Notes under the pieces: generated by a model
Databases searched by the model: none
The model's input: the letters and a program-made list of their open reading frames with translations, nothing else
What the model was told of the DNA's origin: nothing
DNA from: Cypionkella sp.
GTDB taxonomy: Bacteria > Pseudomonadota > Alphaproteobacteria > Rhodobacterales > Rhodobacteraceae
Assembly (NCBI GenBank): GCA_018063485.1
Contig: JAGPBG010000129.1
Location: 1 to 6,686 of the forward strand
DNA: 6,686 nucleotides
Direction: 5' to 3'
Position numbers and translations under genes: made by a program
In this document: positions 1 through 6,193 of the stretch, one piece after another
Layout of the letters: each line of letters starts with the position of its first letter
Numbering within the stretch: position 1 is the first letter of the stretch

Positions 1-543
1 CTCGAACGGCATCGAGCCGATGGAGGACACTCCATCCACCATCAGCAGCGCATCATGTTTTGCCGCATCCATCGCCGCCCGAGTGCCGCCGATGTCCGAA
101 CGCACGCCGGTCGCAGTCTCATTATGCGTGGCAAGAACCGCTTTGATCTCGCCCTTGGTATCGGCCTTCAGCGCCGCTTCAATCGCGGCCAAAGGCGCGC
201 CCTGGCCCCACGGGGTTTCAATGATCTGCACCTTCAGCCCGTGGCGCTGGCACATGTCGATCCAGCGCTGGCTGAACATGCCAAAGCGCGCGGCCAGAAC
301 CGTATCGCCCGCCGACAGAGTGTTGGAAATTGCCGCTTCCCAGCCCCCGGTTCCGGTTGACGGGATGATGATCACCTCACCATCCTTCATCTTCAACACG
401 CGCTTCACCCCTGCCACGGCTGGCTTGAACAGCTTGGCAAACGTGGGTGAGCGATGGTCAATCGTGGCCATGTCACAGGCTTTGCGCACCGAATCCGGTA
501 TATTCGTCGGGCCGGGGATAAAGACGGGGTTCTGGCTGGACAT
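1..543 (-). CDS. bhcA: BhcA-like aspartate-glyoxylate aminotransferase, N-terminal 181 residues (runs off left edge)
   Basis: PLP-dependent class V aminotransferase. In the beta-hydroxyaspartate cycle BhcA transfers the amino group of aspartate to glyoxylate, giving glycine and oxaloacetate in the cytosol. The visible protein starts MSSQNPVFIPGPTNIP and contains the fold-type I landmarks: PGP at residues 10-12, the phosphate-binding STGTGG loop at 62-67, ATHNETATG at 138-146 and VDGVSS at 169-174, whose Asp170 should contact the PLP pyridine nitrogen. The catalytic lysine lies beyond the window. The segments IDHRSP (28-33) and RWIDMCQRHG (93-102) match what I recall of Paracoccus BhcA better than general serine-glyoxylate aminotransferases. 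The start is ATG at 543-541, preceded by a good Shine-Dalgarno AAGGGAG (557-551) with 6-7 nt spacing. The gene is divergent from an IclR regulator, the order known for bhcR-bhcABCD. The alternative is a serine-glyoxylate or alanine-glyoxylate aminotransferase; the regulator next door favours BhcA. Confidence 0.88.
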   Translation of the reverse strand, partial: MSSQNPVFIPGPTNIPDSVRKACDMATIDHRSPTFAKLFKPAVAGVKRVLKMKDGEVIIIPSTGTGGWEAAISNTLSAGDTVLAARFGMFSQRWIDMCQRHGLKVQIIETPWGQGAPLAAIEAALKADTKGEIKAVLATHNETATGVRSDIGGTRAAMDAAKHDALLMVDGVSSIGSMPFE

Positions 544-570
544 GGTGACTCTCCCTTGGGGTATGCTTGA

Positions 571-599
571 ACAATAGGGGGCCTCAGGCCGCAGCGCAA
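571..599 (-). promoter_or_regulatory. Predicted sigma70-type promoter of bhcA
   Basis: On the minus strand TTGCGC (599-594) and TATTGT (576-571) are separated by 17 nt, so both boxes and the spacing fit a housekeeping promoter. Transcription would start near 564, giving a leader of about 20 nt that contains the Shine-Dalgarno of bhcA. The -35 box is imperfect and is overlapped by an inverted repeat, as expected of a promoter that depends on an activator. This is a prediction from pattern alone. Confidence 0.55.
580..590. promoter_or_regulatory. 11-bp GC palindrome inside the bhcA promoter spacer
   Basis: GGCCTCAGGCC is a perfect inverted repeat (GGCCT, one centre base, AGGCC). It sits between the -35 and -10 boxes predicted for bhcA, where a bound protein would block RNA polymerase. 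It could be a site for a second regulator or a chance palindrome in GC-rich DNA; its short length keeps confidence low. Confidence 0.25.
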
Positions 600-613
600 T
601 TTTTTCGAAATTG
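597..613. promoter_or_regulatory. Inverted repeat overlapping the bhcA -35 box, possible second BhcR site
   Basis: CAATTT and AAATTG form perfect 6-bp arms around a 5-bp spacer, with a nested palindrome TTTCGAAA at 603-610. The centre lies about 41 bp upstream of the predicted bhcA start site and the repeat overlaps the -35 box, a typical place for an activator that touches polymerase. It also overlaps the -35 box predicted for bhcR on the other strand (611-616). The A/T-rich half-sites resemble IclR-family operators in general; assignment to BhcR is inference. Confidence 0.4.
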
Positions 614-638
614 TTTTTCACTCAGTGAAAAATATGAT
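611..638 (+). promoter_or_regulatory. Predicted sigma70-type promoter of bhcR
   Basis: TTGTTT (611-616) and TATGAT (633-638) are 16 nt apart. The -10 box differs from consensus at one base. The start site would be near 645, leaving about 60 nt of leader before the chosen ATG. The spacer is almost entirely filled by the 19-bp palindrome, so a regulator bound there would shut this promoter. Prediction from sequence pattern only. Confidence 0.5.
614..632. promoter_or_regulatory. Perfect 19-bp palindrome, probable BhcR operator
   Basis: TTTTTCACTCAGTGAAAAA has perfect 9-bp arms around one central base. It stands out in GC-rich DNA. IclR-family dimers usually bind short palindromes with A/T-rich outer arms next to their own gene. 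Here the site fills the spacer between the predicted -35 and -10 boxes of bhcR, and its centre is about 59 bp upstream of the predicted bhcA start. That fits self-repression of bhcR together with activation of bhcA. BhcR is known to bind the bhc promoter region and respond to glyoxylate; the exact site here is my inference. Confidence 0.6.
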
Positions 639-706
639 ATTCTGCTGCAAGATCAATCCATAAGGCTTTTTCATTGGCCACTGGCCCCCAGGAACATAAA
701 AAAACA

Positions 707-1522
707 ATGTCAGACCAACCCCGCCCGCGTGGCCGCCCCAGGGCCTTCGATGACAAGACTGATCAGAACACCATTCAAGCACTGGATCGCGCCCTGGGCC
801 TGCTTGAATTGTTGGCCACCAATTCGGGACTGACGCTGACTGAACTGTCGCAACAGGCCAATCAGGCGGTGGCTACGGTCTACCGCGCGCTGGTGACGCT
901 GCAAACCCATGACATGGTTGAATTGGAAGAACCGGGCCAGCTTTGGCATATCGGCGGCGGCGCATTTCGTGTCGGCTCGGCATTCTTGCGTCGCACCAAG
1001 GTAATCGAGCGCGCTCGTCAGCCGATGGAGGCCCTGATGCGCAAAACCGGCGAGACGGCCAATCTGGGCGTTGAGGTGGGCGATGAGGTGCTGTTTCTGG
1101 TGCAGGTCGAAACCAACGAGGCGATCCGTGCCTTCTTTCCACCCGGAACCAAAGGCCCGATGCATGTCTCGGGCATCGGCAAGGCGTTGCTGGCCTGGTC
1201 ACATCCCGACAAGGTGGCGGCGATCATTGCGCGCAAGGGGTTGCTCAACTTCACCCCACTCTCGCTCACCAGCCGTGACGCGCTGCAAGCCGATCTGAAC
1301 CTGACCCGGCAGCGCGGCTTTGCGGTGGATGATCAGGAACGCGCAACTGGGATGCGCTGCATCGCCGCCCCGGTGTTCAATGCTTACGGCGAGCCTATCG
1401 CGGGCCTGTCGGTGTCAGGCCCGTCGTTTCGCATGGCGCTTGAGGACGCGGCCCGAATCGGCGCATTGGTGCGCGCGGCGGCAGATCAGGTGACAATAGC
1501 CACAGGCGGGATGATCCCTTAG
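707..1522 (+). CDS. bhcR: BhcR-like IclR-family transcriptional regulator of the beta-hydroxyaspartate cycle
   Basis: A 271-residue regulator with the usual IclR layout. A basic N-terminal arm (RPRGRPRAF, 6-14) precedes a winged helix-turn-helix at about 24-85, with recognition-helix region ANQAVATVYRAL at 51-62. The effector-binding domain spans about 100-265 and carries the family motifs GIGKALLA (156-163) and MRCIAAPVF (216-224). Asp208, Cys218, Ser235 and Ser237 fall where E. coli IclR places residues that contact glyoxylate, as I recall that structure, supporting glyoxylate as ligand. BhcR controls the bhc operon and loses DNA affinity with glyoxylate in Paracoccus. The ATG at 707 is chosen because the protein then starts just before the RGRP arm, as in homologues; its AGGA (690-693) is rather far, 13 nt. 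A TTG at 674 with AAGG upstream would add 11 residues. The gene is divergent from bhcA, and its stop overlaps the convergent dipeptidase gene. Confidence 0.87.
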   Translation: MSDQPRPRGRPRAFDDKTDQNTIQALDRALGLLELLATNSGLTLTELSQQANQAVATVYRALVTLQTHDMVELEEPGQLWHIGGGAFRVGSAFLRRTKVIERARQPMEALMRKTGETANLGVEVGDEVLFLVQVETNEAIRAFFPPGTKGPMHVSGIGKALLAWSHPDKVAAIIARKGLLNFTPLSLTSRDALQADLNLTRQRGFAVDDQERATGMRCIAAPVFNAYGEPIAGLSVSGPSFRMALEDAARIGALVRAAADQVTIATGGMIP

Positions 1523-2577
1523 GCCTTCCAGCTCCGGTCCAACAGCGCCAACCAATTGTCACTGCACAGCTTCTTCATCAAGGCCTCACCGTAGCCGTGA
1601 TCCATCATCGCCTTTTGCAGCGCCGGCAACCCGGTCACATCGCCGATGCCTTGGGGCAGGGTGGCCCCGTCGAAATCAGACCCAAGCCCCAGATGATCCT
1701 CGCCCAGAATGCCCAACAGGTGATCCAGATGCGCCAGCACATCCTCCCAGCCCATCTCCGCCGATTGCTTGCCATCGCGGCGCAGGAAAGAGGTGGCAAA
1801 GTTCAGCCCCACCATGCCGCCGGAGTCGCGGATCAGCTTTAGCTGGCGATCGGTCAGATTGCGGCTGCTGGGCGTTATCGCATGGGCGTTGGAATGGGTG
1901 GCGACCAGAGGCGCGGTTGACAGCTTGGCGATGTCATTGAACCCGGCCTCGTTGATATGGCTCAGGTCCAGCATGATGCCCAACTCATTGCAGGCCCGCA
2001 CCAGATCGCGGCCCATTTCGGTCAGCCCCGCACCAGTATCGGGCGAGGAGGGAAAGGCAAAGGGCACGCCATTGCCAAAGATCGTAGGGCGCGACCAGAC
2101 CGGCCCCAGTGAGCGTAACCCCATGGCATGAAAGGCGTATAGGTTATCCAGAGCGCCATCAATCGCCTCGGCTCCCTCCATATGCATGATCCCGGCAATC
2201 ACGCCTTTGGCCATGCAGTCGCGAATTTGCGCCGCCGTGGTGCAGATCTTGAACGCCCCACCGGATGATCTCTCCATCCACATCAACAGCCGCGCCATCG
2301 ACATCGCCACCGGTAGCGCCGTCGTTTCGTCGATCAGATCACCCAGTGGCAAAGCAAAGGGCGGATTCTCCATCGCGTGCATATAATCGGGCGCATCATG
2401 CGACACGGGTGAGGGGATGTAGATCGCAAAGAACCCTGCCGCAAAGCCGCCCTGCTGCATCCGGGGCAAGTCCAGATGACCCTTGCCTTCGCCGGTCAAC
2501 CAGATTGCTCTGCGGTTTTCCGGGTGCTGGTGCAGGCGCAACAAGAGATCGTTGTGGCCGTCGAAAGTTTGCAACAT
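1519..2577 (-). CDS. Cytosolic M19-family (membrane/renal dipeptidase type) dipeptidase
   Basis: A 352-residue zinc dipeptidase of MEROPS family M19, full length for the bacterial group. It should split dipeptides into amino acids; several M19 enzymes accept a D residue at the C-terminal side. Putative zinc ligands are His8 and Asp10 (DGHND), the bridging Glu134 (MHMEG), His207 (LDLSHINE) and His228 (ATHSNAH). Arg239 (PSSRNLTD) and Asp301 (GSDFDG) match the substrate-binding Arg and catalytic Asp of human DPEP1. The pocket histidine of DPEP1 (His152, in THSCNTPW) appears to be Trp161 in VWSRP. There is no signal peptide, so it should act in the cytoplasm. It is the last gene of the operon, 24 nt after the second ATPase gene, with only a weak Shine-Dalgarno (GAG near 2586-2588). 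Its stop overlaps that of bhcR by 4 bp. It probably processes what the upstream transporter imports. Confidence 0.9.
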   Translation of the reverse strand: MLQTFDGHNDLLLRLHQHPENRRAIWLTGEGKGHLDLPRMQQGGFAAGFFAIYIPSPVSHDAPDYMHAMENPPFALPLGDLIDETTALPVAMSMARLLMWMERSSGGAFKICTTAAQIRDCMAKGVIAGIMHMEGAEAIDGALDNLYAFHAMGLRSLGPVWSRPTIFGNGVPFAFPSSPDTGAGLTEMGRDLVRACNELGIMLDLSHINEAGFNDIAKLSTAPLVATHSNAHAITPSSRNLTDRQLKLIRDSGGMVGLNFATSFLRRDGKQSAEMGWEDVLAHLDHLLGILGEDHLGLGSDFDGATLPQGIGDVTGLPALQKAMMDHGYGEALMKKLCSDNWLALLDRSWKA

Positions 2578-2601
2578 CGCAGGTCTCGAATCTGTGAGGG
2601 G

Positions 2602-3351
2602 TTAACCCGCAAGCATCCGGTCGGCCGAGGCCGCGAACAACGAACGGGCGTAATCGGTTTTCATCTCGGCCTTGGCAAGCGCCTCACGCGGCAGTTCTTC
2701 CACCGCCCGCCCGTGCTGCATCACCAGAATGCGGTCGCACATATGATCAATCACCGCCAGATCGTGGCTGACCATCAGGAAGGTCAGGCCCCGCTCATCA
2801 CGCAGGCGGGAGAGCAGATTGAGCGTCTCGGCCTGCACCGAGGCATCCAGCGCCGAGGTCGGCTCATCCAGGAGCAGGATCTCGGGCTCCAGCATCAGCG
2901 CGCGGGCAATCGCCACCCGCTGGCGCTGGCCGCCCGAAAGCTGATGCGGATAACGAAAGCGGAAATTGGTCGGCAGGCCCACGTCAATCAAGGCCTGGGT
3001 GATCCGCTTGTCACTGCCGGGCAAGCCGTGGATCGCCAGCGGTTCCGACAGGGTGCGGTCAATGGTGTGGCGGGGATGCAGGCTGGCATAGGGGTCTTGA
3101 AACACCATCTGAACCCTGCGCGAGAAGTCACGGTCATGGCGGACAGGCTCGGCCTTGATGCGGATGGAGCCGCCTGAAATCGGGGTCAACCCACAGATCG
3201 CCCGCAGAATGGTGGATTTGCCAGAACCGGATTCCCCCACCAACCCGTAGGATTCCTTCGCCGCCACCGACAGCGACACGTCCTGCACCGCGCGCACCTG
3301 GCGGTGATTGGCAGTGAAGGTCACAGACAGGTTTTCGATCTCGATCAACAT
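2602..3351 (-). CDS. Peptide-type ABC transporter ATP-binding protein (DppF/OppF class)
   Basis: Second ATPase of a peptide/nickel-class importer, 249 residues, cytoplasmic face of the membrane. It has all parts of an active ABC domain: Walker A GESGSGKST (39-47), Q-loop VFQDP with Gln85, signature LSGGQ (138-142), Walker B ILLLDEP (158-164), D-loop SALD (166-169) and switch His196 (VSHD). ATGs exist at 3381 and 3351. The second is preferred because the protein then begins MLIEIENLSV, as is normal, and the codon follows the stop of the preceding ATPase gene by 1 nt (TGATATG), which suggests translational coupling. It ends soon after the ABC domain and lacks the C-terminal oligopeptide-transporter extension usual in DppF/OppF of about 320-330 residues, so its length is closer to NikE. 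It should pair with the neighbouring ATPase as a heterodimer. Confidence 0.9.
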   Translation of the reverse strand: MLIEIENLSVTFTANHRQVRAVQDVSLSVAAKESYGLVGESGSGKSTILRAICGLTPISGGSIRIKAEPVRHDRDFSRRVQMVFQDPYASLHPRHTIDRTLSEPLAIHGLPGSDKRITQALIDVGLPTNFRFRYPHQLSGGQRQRVAIARALMLEPEILLLDEPTSALDASVQAETLNLLSRLRDERGLTFLMVSHDLAVIDHMCDRILVMQHGRAVEELPREALAKAEMKTDYARSLFAASADRMLAG

Positions 3352-3352
3352 A

Positions 3353-4183
3353 TCAATTCGCCCAAGCTGCGTCGCGGTCAAGCGAGGGCAGCGGTTCGCG
3401 CGAGCCGCCGATGCGCGGCAGGCAATTCAACAGTCCTTTGGTATAGGGGTGCTTGGCGTGCAACAGATCTTTCGCTGCCAATTCCTCAACCACCTTGCCC
3501 TTGTACATCACCAGCACCCGGTCACAAAACCGCGCCACCAGCCGCAGGTCGTGGCTGATGAAGATCAGCCCCATGCCACGGGTTTTCACCAGATTGTCCA
3601 GAATCGACAAGACCTCGGCCTGCACGGTGACATCCAGCGCACTTGTGGGCTCATCCGCGATCAACAGATCGGGGTTCGGGATCAGCATCATCGCGATCAT
3701 CACCCGCTGGCCCATGCCGCCAGAAAGCTCGTGCGGATAGGCCTCCATCACGCGTTCAGCGTCGCGGATTTGCACGGCGTTCAACGCCTCGATCGCCTTG
3801 GCGCGGGCCTGATCCTTGGGGATGCGGTCGCGTTGCCGCAAGCCTTCCATCAGTTGCGCGCCCACCTTCATCACCGGATTGAGCGAGTATTTCGGGTCTT
3901 GCATCACCATGGCAATGCGTGGGCCACGCAGCGCGCGCATCTCTTTTTCGCTGGCGCGCATCAGGTCCACGCCATCAAACAGCATTTCATCCGCTTCGAT
4001 CTTGCCAGGCGGGCGGATCAGGCGCAGCACTGCACGCCCTGTCATGGTTTTGCCGGAGCCAGATTCGCCCACAATCCCCAACCGCTCACGGTCAAGACTG
4101 AAAGACACACCGCGCACGGCTTCAACCCGCCCTGCCTCGGTATCAAACGTCACCCGCAGGTTCTTTACGGACAAAAGGCTCAT
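3353..4183 (-). CDS. Peptide-type ABC transporter ATP-binding protein (DppD/OppD class)
   Basis: First ATPase of the importer, 276 residues. Motifs are Walker A GESGSGKT (39-46), Q-loop MQDP with Gln95, signature LSGGM (153-157), Walker B LLIADEP (173-179), D-loop SALD (181-184) and switch His211 (ISHD). The form LSGGMGQRVMIAMM is typical of the DppD/NikD half, while the neighbouring ATPase has LSGGQRQRVAIARAL of the DppF half. The C-terminus keeps HPYTKGLL (245-252), the start of the oligo_HPY region, but stops about 25 residues later, so the cysteine-rich tail that carries an iron-sulfur cluster in some DppD proteins is absent. The start ATG overlaps the stop of the upstream permease as ATGA, indicating coupled translation. 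The substrate cannot be read from this subunit. Confidence 0.9.
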   Translation of the reverse strand: MSLLSVKNLRVTFDTEAGRVEAVRGVSFSLDRERLGIVGESGSGKTMTGRAVLRLIRPPGKIEADEMLFDGVDLMRASEKEMRALRGPRIAMVMQDPKYSLNPVMKVGAQLMEGLRQRDRIPKDQARAKAIEALNAVQIRDAERVMEAYPHELSGGMGQRVMIAMMLIPNPDLLIADEPTSALDVTVQAEVLSILDNLVKTRGMGLIFISHDLRLVARFCDRVLVMYKGKVVEELAAKDLLHAKHPYTKGLLNCLPRIGGSREPLPSLDRDAAWAN

Positions 4184-5082
4184 TTGGTGGCACTCTTTGG
4201 GTCAAGAACATCGCGCAAACCATCGCCCAGCAGGTTGAAGCCCAAGCTGACGATGAAAATCGCAAGTCCCGGCATCGTGGCAACCCACCATTGTTCGAAC
4301 AGGAATTTACGCCCCGCCGAGATCATCAGACCCCATTCCGGCAAGGGTGGCTGCACGCCAAGGCCCAAGAACCCAAGCCCGGCCGCCGTCAGGATCACCC
4401 CGGCCATATCCAGTGTGACGCGGATGATCACCGAGGGCAGACACATCGGCATTACATGTCCCCAGATTACCCGGATCGCACCCGCGCCCTGCAATCTTAC
4501 AGCGGCGATATAGTCGGAATTGCGCACCGTCAGTGTCTCGGCACGGGCAACGCGGGCATAGGGTGGCCACGAGGTGAGCGCGATGGCCAGAACCGCATTT
4601 TCCATCCCCGGCCCCAATACCGCCACCAGCGCCAACGCCAGAATCAGTTTGGGGAAGGCCAGAAAAATATCGGTGATTCGCATCAGAATTTCATCAGCCC
4701 AGCCGCCAAAATACCCCGCGACGGTGCCGATGATCAGACCGACGACGGGGGCGGTCAGGATCACCAACAGTACGATATAAAGCGTGATCCGGCTACCGAA
4801 AATGATCCGCGACAGAATATCCCGGCCGAAATCATCGGTACCCAGCCAATTACCCGGCGTGCCGGGGGGCAGCAGCCTGCGCGAAAGCTCCTGCGCTATC
4901 GGATCATGCGGCGCAAGATAGGGCGCGAACAGCGCCATCAGGATCAGCAAAACCGTGATGGTCAAGCCGATCATTGCCAAGGGATTGCGGCGCAGGCGCA
5001 GCCAGGAAAGATAGCTTTGACCCAACCGCGATTGCAGGCGCGAGGCGGGATTCGGGTCGCGCAGCCAGTTGACCGCACTCAT
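4180..5082 (-). CDS. Peptide-type ABC transporter permease (DppC/DdpC class)
   Basis: Inner-membrane permease of 300 residues, the usual DppC length. A basic N-terminal tail (LRLRRNPLAMIG, 28-39) leads into the first membrane helix at about 37-55. The DppC hallmark LGTDDFGRDILSRI (80-93) follows, then helices near 100-123, 138-158, 160-176, 215-242 and 266-286. The EAA-type coupling loop that contacts the ATPases is at about 190-213 (YIAAVRLQGAGAIRVIW). The protein ends FNLLGDGLRDVLDPK, a strong family signature. The segment FEQWWVATMPG (262-272) and the C-terminus recall E. coli DdpC, the D-Ala-D-Ala permease, as far as I remember it. That hints at small or D-containing dipeptides but does not prove it. 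The start overlaps the stop of the DppB-like gene as ATGA, and the stop overlaps the next start in the same way. Confidence 0.92.
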   Translation of the reverse strand: MSAVNWLRDPNPASRLQSRLGQSYLSWLRLRRNPLAMIGLTITVLLILMALFAPYLAPHDPIAQELSRRLLPPGTPGNWLGTDDFGRDILSRIIFGSRITLYIVLLVILTAPVVGLIIGTVAGYFGGWADEILMRITDIFLAFPKLILALALVAVLGPGMENAVLAIALTSWPPYARVARAETLTVRNSDYIAAVRLQGAGAIRVIWGHVMPMCLPSVIIRVTLDMAGVILTAAGLGFLGLGVQPPLPEWGLMISAGRKFLFEQWWVATMPGLAIFIVSLGFNLLGDGLRDVLDPKSATK

Positions 5083-6155
5083 ACGCGCGCCCTCGGATCG
5101 ACAAAACGGTAAAGAAGGTCAGACAGCATGTTCAGCCCGATATAGGCTGCGCCCACCACCACCGTACCGCCCAAGACCGCAGGCATATCAGCCACTTGCA
5201 AGGCATCGGTGATATAGCTGCCAAGCCCCGGCCAAGCGAAAATGGTCTCGGTCAGCACGGCGCCCTCCAGCAAATAGGCATAGCTTAGCGCAATCACCGT
5301 GATCAGCGGCACCATCACGTTTTTCAGCGCATGCACCCAAACCACACGCGATTCCGGCATTCCCTTGACGCGGGCGGTGGTGATATATTCCTGCCCCAAC
5401 TCGTTCATCATAAAACTGCGGGTCATCCGACTGATATAAGCCATTGAAATATATGCCAAAATCCCCGCTGGCAGGATGATATGGGAAAACGCATTGGCAA
5501 ACATGTCCCAACGGCCATTCAGCGCGGTGTCAAACATGATCATGCCGGTGTATTGCGTCACTTCGAAATCATAACTCATCTGGTAAACGGCATCCAATCG
5601 ACCCGGACCACCCACCCAGCCCAACTGGCCGTAAAATAATAACAGTCCAATCAATCCCAGCCAAAACACCGGCATCGAATAGCCCATCAACCCGATCAAC
5701 CGCACCACCTGATCATAAAACGATCCCGGCTTGGTCGCAGCAATAACCCCCGCAGGCAGGCCAATCAGCACGCCGATTATGGTGGCCAAAGTCGCCAGCT
5801 CCAACGTGGCCGGGAACCGCTGCCCGACCTCTTTCAAAACCGGCTCACGCGTGCGGATCGAGGTGCCAAGATCGCCTTGCAACGTGTTGCCAAGGTAGAT
5901 CCCGAACTGCCTCCACATCGGTTCGTTCAGGCCCAGTTTCTCGCGCGCCTCATCTATCTGCGCCTGTGAGGCGCGGTTGCCTAGGATTGAGGTGACTGGA
6001 TCAATCGGCACCACGCGGCTGATGATGAAGGTAACGGCCAAAAGGCCAATAAAGGTGACTATAAGCGAAAACGCCGCCGCACCAATCTGGCGCAACAGTC
6101 GCAGATGCCGCGATGGCTGGCCGCTGGGGCCATCGGAAAGGGGTGTGCTTGTCAT
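5079..6155 (-). CDS. Peptide-type ABC transporter permease (DppB class)
   Basis: Inner-membrane partner of the DppC-like permease, 358 residues with the chosen start. The N-terminal 22 residues are polar and basic, then come helix 1 at about 27-49 ending ISRVVPIDP, a periplasmic segment including LGLNEPMWRQFGIYLGN (74-90) and GDLGTSI (94-100), and further helices near 117-140, 150-175, 225-245, 278-302 and 328-348. The EAA-type loop is EYITTARVKGM (256-266), followed by ETIFAWPGLG (303-312) and the C-terminus FVDPRARV, all standard for DppB/OppB/NikB. The ATG at 6155-6153 is preferred. A longer frame opening with TTG at 6212 would start inside the binding-protein gene and read through a strong hairpin. 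The chosen start has no clear Shine-Dalgarno: the bases before it are a C run and the G-rich hairpin arm. Confidence 0.88.
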   Translation of the reverse strand: MTSTPLSDGPSGQPSRHLRLLRQIGAAAFSLIVTFIGLLAVTFIISRVVPIDPVTSILGNRASQAQIDEAREKLGLNEPMWRQFGIYLGNTLQGDLGTSIRTREPVLKEVGQRFPATLELATLATIIGVLIGLPAGVIAATKPGSFYDQVVRLIGLMGYSMPVFWLGLIGLLLFYGQLGWVGGPGRLDAVYQMSYDFEVTQYTGMIMFDTALNGRWDMFANAFSHIILPAGILAYISMAYISRMTRSFMMNELGQEYITTARVKGMPESRVVWVHALKNVMVPLITVIALSYAYLLEGAVLTETIFAWPGLGSYITDALQVADMPAVLGGTVVVGAAYIGLNMLSDLLYRFVDPRARV

Positions 6156-6160
6156 GGGGG

Positions 6161-6187
6161 AAAAGGCCCCGGATTGCTCCGGGGCCT
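6161..6187 (-). terminator. GNRA-capped stem-loop with short U tail between binding-protein and permease genes
   Basis: In the transcript the arms AGGCCCCGGA (6187-6178) and TCCGGGGCCT (6173-6164) pair perfectly over 10 bp and enclose the tetraloop GCAA, a very stable GNRA loop. Together with the last stem base, four U residues follow (6164-6161), then five C. The stem begins 6 nt after the stop of the binding-protein gene and ends 8 nt before the chosen permease start. This is a weak intrinsic terminator or attenuator and a 3' end stabiliser. It would let much more binding protein than membrane parts be made from one operon, a common plan for ABC importers. The short, interrupted U tract suggests that many transcripts read through. 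Confidence 0.75.
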
Positions 6188-6193
6188 GATTGC

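Noticed and set aside
20..577. Plus-strand frame of 185 codons opposite the aminotransferase
   Set aside because: The minus strand encodes a clear BhcA-like protein with PLP motifs; the plus frame has no family features and crosses the bhcA promoter.
674..706. TTG start at 674 for bhcR, adding 11 residues
   Set aside because: The extra residues (TGPQEHKKT) do not look like the family N-terminus, and ATG 707 places the basic RGRPRAF arm close to the start; not fully excluded, because AAGG at 662-665 is well spaced from the TTG.
2599..2608. Palindrome GGGTTAACCC at the end of the DppF-like gene
   Set aside because: Only 10 bp, overlaps the stop codon, no T tail and no nearby promoter; probably chance.
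3352..3381. Upstream ATG at 3381 for the DppF-like ATPase
   Set aside because: It would overlap the previous gene by 29 bp and add MTATQLGRID before the normal ABC N-terminus; the ATG at 3351 sits 1 nt after the preceding stop.
3308..4513. Long plus-strand open frame (401 codons) opposite the ATPase and permease genes
   Set aside because: It lies antisense to genes with complete ABC motifs and has a His/Gln/Arg-rich composition typical of a shadow frame in GC-rich DNA; no recognisable domain.
4291..5112. Plus-strand frame of 273 codons opposite the DppC-like permease
   Set aside because: Low-complexity Gln/Arg/Asp/His-rich translation, antisense to an unmistakable permease.
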